64,000 nucleotides of DNA, from NCBI RefSeq assembly GCF_019903425.1, contig NZ_JACHUZ010000013.1:1710168-1774167 (forward strand). Reading direction: 5' to 3'. The position numbers and the translations under genes are program-made. Below are positions 59,477 through 64,000 of this stretch, in pieces. How positions within the stretch are numbered: the first letter of the stretch is position 1; each line of letters begins with the position of its first letter. Source of the DNA: Vreelandella halophila. Lineage in GTDB: Bacteria > Pseudomonadota > Gammaproteobacteria > Pseudomonadales > Oleiphilaceae. The notes under the pieces are model-generated. The model saw nothing but the letters and a program-made list of their open reading frames with translations. It had not been told where the DNA came from and searched no databases.

Positions 59477-60423
59477 GCCTGGCCGCAGCGCTTCGCGTCG
59501 AAAAAGCGGGGCCCCTGGCACTGTTGCAGGATGGGGGTCGGTTCGGGGTGCGTCACCTCGGCATTACTCAGGGCGGCCCCATGGACTGGCACGCCGCTGG
59601 CTGGGCCAATGCCCTGTTGGGCAACGATCCCGGTGCGGCGGTCCTTGAAGTGGCCATCGGCGGCCTGGCGCTTGTCGCGGAGGCGGAACTGACCCTGTCG
59701 CTGTGTGGTGCGGATCTCAGCGCCAGTGTTAACGGCCAGCAGCTGCGCCCCTGGCAACGGTTCACCCTCCAGGCAGGAGACCGATTGGCCTTCGGGATGC
59801 CGCGTTGCGGCATTCGCGCCTACCTGGGGGCCTGCGGCGGCTGGCGGGGTGTGCCCGCTTTGGGCAGTGTGGCCTGTGTTGGGCGTGAGGGCTTTGGCGG
59901 CCACAAAGGGGGCGGACGCCCACTGGACGATGGCGACCAGCTCCAGCCAGAAGCCCGTTCACAGCCATTGCATTTATTTTCGTGTGTGCCACCGGAATAC
60001 CAGCCTGACTACGGCCAGCCCGCGGAGCTGGGCGTGATCCCTGGGGGCCAGACCGCTTTCTTTGATGGTGCCAGTCTGTACGAGGCGTTCAACGCGCCCT
60101 GGCAGGTGGACACCCGAGCTGACCGGATGGGGATACGGCTCACCGGCCCGGAACTGGTCTGCCACCACCCGGGCATGGTCTCCGAAGGCCTGGCCGCCGG
60201 CGCCATCCAGGTGCCACCCGACGGCCAGCCCATCTGCTTGATGAACGACCGCCAGACGATTGGTGGCTATCCCAGGCTGGGCACCTTGACGCCACTGGCG
60301 CGTGCACGGCTTGCCCAGTGCCAGACCGGGGAAACCGTCCGGCTCCAAGCGACTGCAACTGAGCGGGCACGCCGCGAGTACCTGGGGGCCCAGAAGGCGA
60401 TAGGCTCCTTTCAGGGCCAGTGA
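59473..60423 (+). CDS. pxpC: 5-oxoprolinase subunit PxpC
   Basis: A 316-residue KipA/allophanate-hydrolase-subunit-2-type biotin-independent domain. LALLQDGGRFGVRHLGITQGGPMD near the N terminus and SEGLAAGAIQVPPDGQPI plus DRQTIGGYPRL near the C terminus are diagnostic. It is the last gene of the operon; a small hairpin (CACCTG-TCG-CAGGTG at 60493-60507) lies 70 bases beyond. Confidence 0.94.
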   Translation: MSLAAALRVEKAGPLALLQDGGRFGVRHLGITQGGPMDWHAAGWANALLGNDPGAAVLEVAIGGLALVAEAELTLSLCGADLSASVNGQQLRPWQRFTLQAGDRLAFGMPRCGIRAYLGACGGWRGVPALGSVACVGREGFGGHKGGGRPLDDGDQLQPEARSQPLHLFSCVPPEYQPDYGQPAELGVIPGGQTAFFDGASLYEAFNAPWQVDTRADRMGIRLTGPELVCHHPGMVSEGLAAGAIQVPPDGQPICLMNDRQTIGGYPRLGTLTPLARARLAQCQTGETVRLQATATERARREYLGAQKAIGSFQGQ

Positions 60424-60562
60424 TTCCCGTGATTGACGCCTCCCCCCGCATCCTACACCCTTAGTCCCAAACGGCTTCTATGCCTCCGACACCACCTGTC
60501 GCAGGTGCCGCCCAGAATCCCGTTGCTCGCACTGATCCAGCGGCCCTCTGCATGGAGCCCGA

Positions 60563-60973
60563 ATGAACACGGAAAACCACTCCGAGATTGCGTCCTTCAT
60601 CTGGTCCATCGCCGATCTGCTGCGCGGTGACCTCAAGCAGTCCCAGTACGGCCGCGTCATCCTGCCGTTCACCCTGCTGGGCCGAGCCGCTGACCAGCCG
60701 TTCTACAACAGGTCCCCTCTGAGCCTCGCGTCCCTGTTGGACACGCAGATCGGCGAAGACCTGATGAGCTACGTACACTCGTTCAGCGCCCAGGCCAGGC
60801 CCATCTTCGAGCACTTCGTCCAGCAGCTGGAGAGCGGTAACCTGCTGTATCAGGTCGTCCAGGAATTCGCGGCCGTGGATCTGAGTCCGAAACGCATCTC
60901 CAATACAGTGGTATTGAATACGCAAAGGCAGGAATTCAAACGATTACACAGCAAGAGACTCGCGCTGGGGTAG
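60563..60973 (+). pseudogene. hsdM: Remnant of type I restriction-modification HsdM, N-terminal part
   Basis: The first ~45 residues (MNTENHSEIASFIWSIADLL, then GRVILPFTLL) match HsdM_N, the helical N-terminal domain of type I methyltransferases. After FTLL about 35 usual residues are missing, the frame resumes at FYNRSPLSLASLL, and it breaks off near KRISNTVV. None of the methyltransferase motifs (GxG, NPPF) follow. So this is an internally deleted and truncated fragment; no hsdS or hsdR is in the window. Confidence 0.7.
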
Positions 60974-61033
60974 CATGTTGTTTATGGAGTGATTTTGAGG
61001 TTACTGAAGTATTGGCGATGATGGTGTTATCTA

Positions 61034-61063
61034 GAATTCAGGAATATTGATAACGCTGAATTC
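61034..61063. repeat. Inverted repeat upstream of the first island gene
   Basis: GAATTCAG (61034-61041) and CTGAATTC (61056-61063) pair perfectly with a 14-base loop. It lies 23 bases before the following small gene, so an operator role is possible. Confidence 0.4.
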
Positions 61064-61086
61064 CATTCATTACCTGTTAAGTGCAT

Positions 61087-61326
61087 ATGACTGAAACTTG
61101 TGAGATCGAAGTAATGATCAGGCGTGCTACGTCACGCTCCTATAAAGTTAGTGGCGGTCATTTCGAATACGGCAGCCTCTACCAAGCAGGTCTTTGCGGC
61201 GAGTCCTATGTTCTCCCGATCTCCCAAATCTATAAAATATTTGATCTTGGTAATGGGCGGCACGTCGTAGTTGTACCGAAGTGGCTGGCACGCAACGAGG
61301 GGCTTTTAAAGTATGAGCGTCAATAG
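61087..61326 (+). CDS. Small hypothetical protein of the AT-rich island
   Basis: I use ATG 61087 (79 residues); GTG 61081 is in frame. No strong ribosome site. The sequence MTETCEIEVMIRRATSRSYK, then YVLPISQIYKIFDLGNGRHVVVVPKWLARNEGL is not one I recognise. It is soluble and mildly basic. The AT-rich composition differs sharply from the pxp genes, suggesting foreign origin. Confidence 0.55.
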   Translation: MTETCEIEVMIRRATSRSYKVSGGHFEYGSLYQAGLCGESYVLPISQIYKIFDLGNGRHVVVVPKWLARNEGLLKYERQ

Positions 61327-61388
61327 TAGTTTTTCTGAGTTATAGCCCATGCATTCAACATTGGCATTAAGTCTACTTAGGTACAAGA

Positions 61389-62228
61389 ATGGCACACACT
61401 TTCTACTCAGTTCGAACGGGTAAAAACAAGAATACTGAGGGGTTTGAGTTTCCCGAGTTTCTTGACCTGTTTTTCCGCTCATTTCGAAATTTCCAAGATG
61501 AGGGATACTTTGACGAGTACTTGGGTTGGCGTTGTGTTGACATGGGCGAGGTACCTGGAAAAGTCTCTGATGTAGAGTTGGACATTCTCTTAAAGATTCG
61601 AAAGCAAGGGATATGGCCTATTGAAGCGAACCTGGGCGACTTGGAAGAGGATGATGTTTTCGACCTTATTGAGTACCTCTACCAAACAGTATCAAAGCCG
61701 ATAGATGGCACATTTCATGACTATGCTCGTTGTGGAATGCATTGGGAAACATTCAGAAAGTCTGAGGGTGAAGCAGAGTTTGCTCAAAAAATGAACGAAC
61801 TATTAGCTTTGTATAAGGGCGCTTTTGAGCTCTCCCCGCAAGGTGAGATATTACACAAACCCGAGAAGGGCTTTGAATCGATTTTCGAAGCAGATATACC
61901 GTCTAGCAATGAGAACATAAAGGCTAGAGTAAATTCCGCTGTTTTACAGTATAGAAGGCACGGGTCAACGATTGATGACAGAAGGCAAGCCGTCCGTGAT
62001 CTTGCGGATGTACTGGAGTATCTAAGGCCCAAGGTTAAGTCTGTCCTTACCAAAAAAGATGAAAAGGATCTTTTTAACCTGGCCAATAATTTTGGTATTC
62101 GTCACCACAATGACCAGCAAAAAACGAACTATGATGCTGCCTTGTGGCTAAGCTGGATGTTTTACTATTACCTAGCAACAATCCATGTGCTTCTCCGTAA
62201 ACTTGGCAATCAGTCACTTAACAAATAG
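61389..62228 (+). CDS. Hypothetical protein of the AT-rich island, possibly cassette-borne
   Basis: A 279-residue soluble protein of unknown function. The N-terminal 180 residues are acidic. The C-terminal ~90 residues form a helical region with DLADVLEYLRPKVKSVL, the conserved-looking NNFGIRHHND, and an aromatic helix (LWLSWMFYYYLATIHVLL). That tail resembles HEPN-like helical domains of defence proteins, but the spacing of Arg and His is not a canonical HEPN motif. Its last codons overlap the 5' core of an attC-like site. Confidence 0.65.
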   Translation: MAHTFYSVRTGKNKNTEGFEFPEFLDLFFRSFRNFQDEGYFDEYLGWRCVDMGEVPGKVSDVELDILLKIRKQGIWPIEANLGDLEEDDVFDLIEYLYQTVSKPIDGTFHDYARCGMHWETFRKSEGEAEFAQKMNELLALYKGAFELSPQGEILHKPEKGFESIFEADIPSSNENIKARVNSAVLQYRRHGSTIDDRRQAVRDLADVLEYLRPKVKSVLTKKDEKDLFNLANNFGIRHHNDQQKTNYDAALWLSWMFYYYLATIHVLLRKLGNQSLNK

Positions 62229-62289
62229 CCTTACTCGGCTCGGCTTGTCACGCTGCGCGCAACAAACCGGCCACTGCAAATGGCGTTAA
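62216..62289 (+). other. attC-like integron recombination site, split by an IS
   Basis: The 5' core ACTTAAC (62216-62222, pattern RYYYAAC) overlaps the gene end. The 3' core GTTAAAT is made of 62285-62289 joined to 63457-63458 after removal of the IS and one TTAA copy. The cores pair at 6 of 7 positions. Between them GGCTCGGCTTGTCACGC and GCGCAACAAACCGGCC form a hairpin with one bulged T, as attC sites require. Total length before the insertion is 76 bases, in the attC size range. No integrase is visible in the window. Confidence 0.45.
62286..62289. repeat. Target-site duplication, left copy
   Basis: TTAA flanks the element on both sides (62286-62289 and 63453-63456), fitting the YTAR preference of IS5-group elements. 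Confidence 0.85.
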
Positions 62290-63452
62290 GGAACCTCTGA
62301 ATAACCAGTTTTGAACGCCAATTCCCGATTTCGATCCGGAGATGAACCGATTTCGGCGATAAATGCCCGGTCTATTTGTTCATCTTTTGTCCGGTTAACG
62401 CCTTTTTGGCGGCCACCGGACACACTTCCCCTACGCGGGGAGGTATCGTTCACCGACAAGCATGTTGCTGAACGCTGCCAACAGGTAAAGCCGATTGGCG
62501 TTCTTCGCCAGGCCGCGGTAGCGGACCTTAGCGTAACCAAACTGACGCTTGATGGTACGAAACGGATGCTCGACCTTCGCCCGAACACTGGCCTTGATCT
62601 TTTCCGCCCTGGCAAGGTTGCTGCCTTCCGCCAGCTGTCGGGTAACACCAGGGCGCCGGGCGATGAACCAGTCGACGTTCCGGTGCCGGTGCTCTTTGCG
62701 CTTCTCAATGCCCCGGTAACCGGAATCGCCAAAAACCCGTGTTTCATCGCCGTGGAGCAACGCGCCAGCCGCATTGAGATCGTGCTCATTGGCAGCAGTC
62801 ACTTCCAGCGAATGGATCATCCCAAAACCGTCATCCACACCAGTGTGCATCTTCATTCCGAAATACCACTGGTTGCCCTTGCGGGTCTGGTGCATTTCCG
62901 GATCCCTCTCGCCGCTTTTGTTCTTGGTCGAGCTGGGCGCGGAGATGATGCTGGCATCCACGATGCTGCCTTCGCGCAGCATCAGGCCCTGGCGCTCCAG
63001 GTGCTTGTTCACTTCCTTGAACATCGCCTTGCCCAGGTTGTGCTGCTCCAGAAAATGGCGGAAGTTGAGAATGGTGGTTTCGTCCGGAATCGAATCGGCC
63101 AGGGTCAGGCCGGCAAAGCGGCGCATGGACTCGATCTCGTAGAGTTCGTCTTCCATCGCTGGATCGGAAAGGTTGTAGAACAGCTGCATGCAGTGGATGC
63201 GAAGCATCACCTGCAATGGATACGGCCGGCGGCCGTTCTCGCCCTTGGGATAGTAGCGGGCAACCTTGTTCTCCAGCTTCTTCCAGGGGATCAGCTGATC
63301 CATGCGCTCCAGGAACTTCTCGCGGCGGGTCTTGCGCTTTTTGTTCTGGTATTCGGCTTCGGCAAAGCTGATCTGGCTCATGGCGTGAAGACCTTCCCGA
63401 TTGGTGGCTCTGGCGCTATTGTCGCAAATCCGGGGGCTTTTTCAGAGGTTCC
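62290..63452 (-). mobile_element. IS5-family insertion sequence
   Basis: The element is 1163 bases long. Its ends read inward as GGAACCTCTGAATAACC (left) and GGAACCTCTGAAAAAGC (right), so the first 12 bases are identical terminal inverted repeats. It is bounded by a TTAA duplication and carries one intact transposase gene on the minus strand. It appears complete and recently inserted, since the duplication and the frame are undamaged. Confidence 0.93.
62431..63381 (-). CDS. IS5-family DDE transposase
   Basis: A 316-residue protein with an N-terminal DUF772-type domain (LDQLIPW-like start, DETTILNFRHFLE) and the DDE catalytic core: Asp in GSIVDASIISAP, Asp in VFGDSGYRG, Glu in RAKVEHPFRTIKRQFGY. 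The full length is kept with no frameshift, so it may be active. Confidence 0.95.
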   Translation of the reverse strand: MSQISFAEAEYQNKKRKTRREKFLERMDQLIPWKKLENKVARYYPKGENGRRPYPLQVMLRIHCMQLFYNLSDPAMEDELYEIESMRRFAGLTLADSIPDETTILNFRHFLEQHNLGKAMFKEVNKHLERQGLMLREGSIVDASIISAPSSTKNKSGERDPEMHQTRKGNQWYFGMKMHTGVDDGFGMIHSLEVTAANEHDLNAAGALLHGDETRVFGDSGYRGIEKRKEHRHRNVDWFIARRPGVTRQLAEGSNLARAEKIKASVRAKVEHPFRTIKRQFGYAKVRYRGLAKNANRLYLLAAFSNMLVGERYLPA

Positions 63453-63474
63453 TTAAATCTTAGAGGAGTCGTGC

Positions 63475-63843
63475 GTGACAAGCAAAAGAAATTATGAAGA
63501 GATCAGCCGAAAAATTGATCAACGGATGAACTCTTGGTACCTATTCTTGAATGAAATCTTCGGAGTCTTGGGCTTTGCCTTAGCGCTTTCAGTTGTAGGG
63601 CTTGAAGGTTCGCAGTTCTACGCATCGTTGGTTTTAGTATTTCTAGGAATATTATATATTCCAGAAGCAATTAAGAGGCGGCGCTTCATAAAGTTGCTCC
63701 GTAAAAATAGGCATCCGTCTTTAAGTCTTTTGAATTCACTTCGTGCTGGAGCAGCATACTGGTTCGGCCTTTCATTTTTGCTGCTGGTGGTATTAGGTGC
63801 TCTGGATAAGGATACGACATTTTGCGTAATATTTGGATGTTAG
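63475..63843 (+). CDS. Small membrane protein of the AT-rich island
   Basis: The start is GTG 63475, after GAGGAG (122 residues). A charged N terminus is followed by about three membrane helices (24-42, 45-62 and 90-110) separated by a basic loop (IKRRRFIKLLRKNRH). I do not recognise the family; small multi-helix proteins of this kind are common effectors or partners in defence islands, which is inference. Eleven bases separate it from the next gene, so they form an operon. Confidence 0.6.
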   Translation: MTSKRNYEEISRKIDQRMNSWYLFLNEIFGVLGFALALSVVGLEGSQFYASLVLVFLGILYIPEAIKRRRFIKLLRKNRHPSLSLLNSLRAGAAYWFGLSFLLLVVLGALDKDTTFCVIFGC

Positions 63844-63853
63844 GAGGAAGCTC

Positions 63854-64000
63854 GTGGAATCGATAGACTTTATATATAAAATCAGAGTGGCAAAATTTTT
63901 CCAATGGGTGAGTGGGGGCACAGCTGCCGCTGCGCTAGGCTTATTCATTTTTACTGTTGGATTACCCACCGATCAGACGCAAAAATGGGTGGCGTTGTCT
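63854..64000 (+). CDS. Start of a membrane-associated protein (runs off the right edge)
   Basis: GTG 63854 is preceded by GGAGG at 6 to 7 bases. The 49 residues present open with MESIDFIYKIRVAKFFQWVS and contain one hydrophobic helix (GGTAAAALGLFIFTVG). The frame is open to the window end. Its identity cannot be determined. Confidence 0.55.
   Translation, partial: MESIDFIYKIRVAKFFQWVSGGTAAAALGLFIFTVGLPTDQTQKWVALS

Noticed and set aside
61075-61081. GTTAAGT as a second integron core upstream of the 79-residue gene
   Set aside because: The 7-mer fits GTTRRRY, but no RYYYAAC partner or suitable stem lies upstream, so chance is likely.
61327-61388. GCATTAAGT between the 79- and 279-residue genes as an attC end
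   Set aside because: The invariant G of GTTRRRY is A and no paired 5' core is present.

Overview
The window reads as a high-GC gammaproteobacterial chromosome. Evidence for this is the complete ybgC-tolQRAB-pal-cpoB cluster directly after ruvCAB, the divergent xseA/guaBA pair, a FabR-type repressor, BamC, and a REP-type palindrome of the kind common in Pseudomonas-like and related genomes. Many exported proteins carry acidic, Asp/Glu/Ser-rich linkers (Pal, CpoB, TolA), and sodium-coupled transporters are frequent (NSS, SSS, SLC13 types). That would suit a marine or halophilic organism, but this is inference and I cannot name a genus from the sequence alone.

Layout. 1-12 kb: the end of a CstA-type carbon-starvation transporter with a small CC-tailed protein and an ArsA-family ATPase, an iron alcohol dehydrogenase with an SCP2-like partner, an alpha/beta hydrolase, an M48 lipoprotein protease, two overlapping hotdog thioesterases, htpG, a lytic transglycosylase, proS and a third hotdog gene. 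12-24 kb: an Lrp-type regulator divergent from leuA, lipA, cysQ, an NSS transporter, small Smr/DUF192/DsbA-like/DCC genes, a 694-residue protein whose C-terminal half resembles cyanobacterial acyl-ACP reductase, a cold-shock gene with a long leader, and xseA. 24-35 kb: guaBA-tadA-galE-ugd, fabR, aspS-yebC-ruvCA. 35-44 kb: ruvB, the Tol-Pal operon (TolA with a 25-fold Glu-Pro repeat), two identical tRNA-Lys genes, nadA and a BepA-like protease. 44-54 kb: tusA-like, a PerM-type permease, dapA-bamC, an MgtC-like membrane protein, purC, an outer-membrane beta-barrel, a UDP-glucuronate epimerase-like gene, an SLC13 transporter and tRNA-Val. 54-60.4 kb: DUF2058, then a LysR regulator divergent from a putP-like/DUF1989/pxpABC operon, probably for uptake and use of 5-oxoproline or a related compound.

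From about 60.5 kb to the right edge the character changes. There is a decayed hsdM fragment, then visibly AT-rich genes of unknown function on the + strand, one of them ending in a sequence with the layout of an integron attC site. An intact IS5-family element has inserted exactly in the 3' core of that site, with a TTAA target duplication. This is the most interesting part of the window: it looks like a small accessory or defence-type island, possibly a cassette array without a visible integrase, and it continues past the right edge.

Most of the rest is ordinary housekeeping DNA. The other points worth following are the acyl-ACP-reductase-like fusion protein, the CstA/CC-protein/ArsA trio, the DUF1989 gene inside a pxp operon, the leuA leader hairpin and the cold-shock leader.
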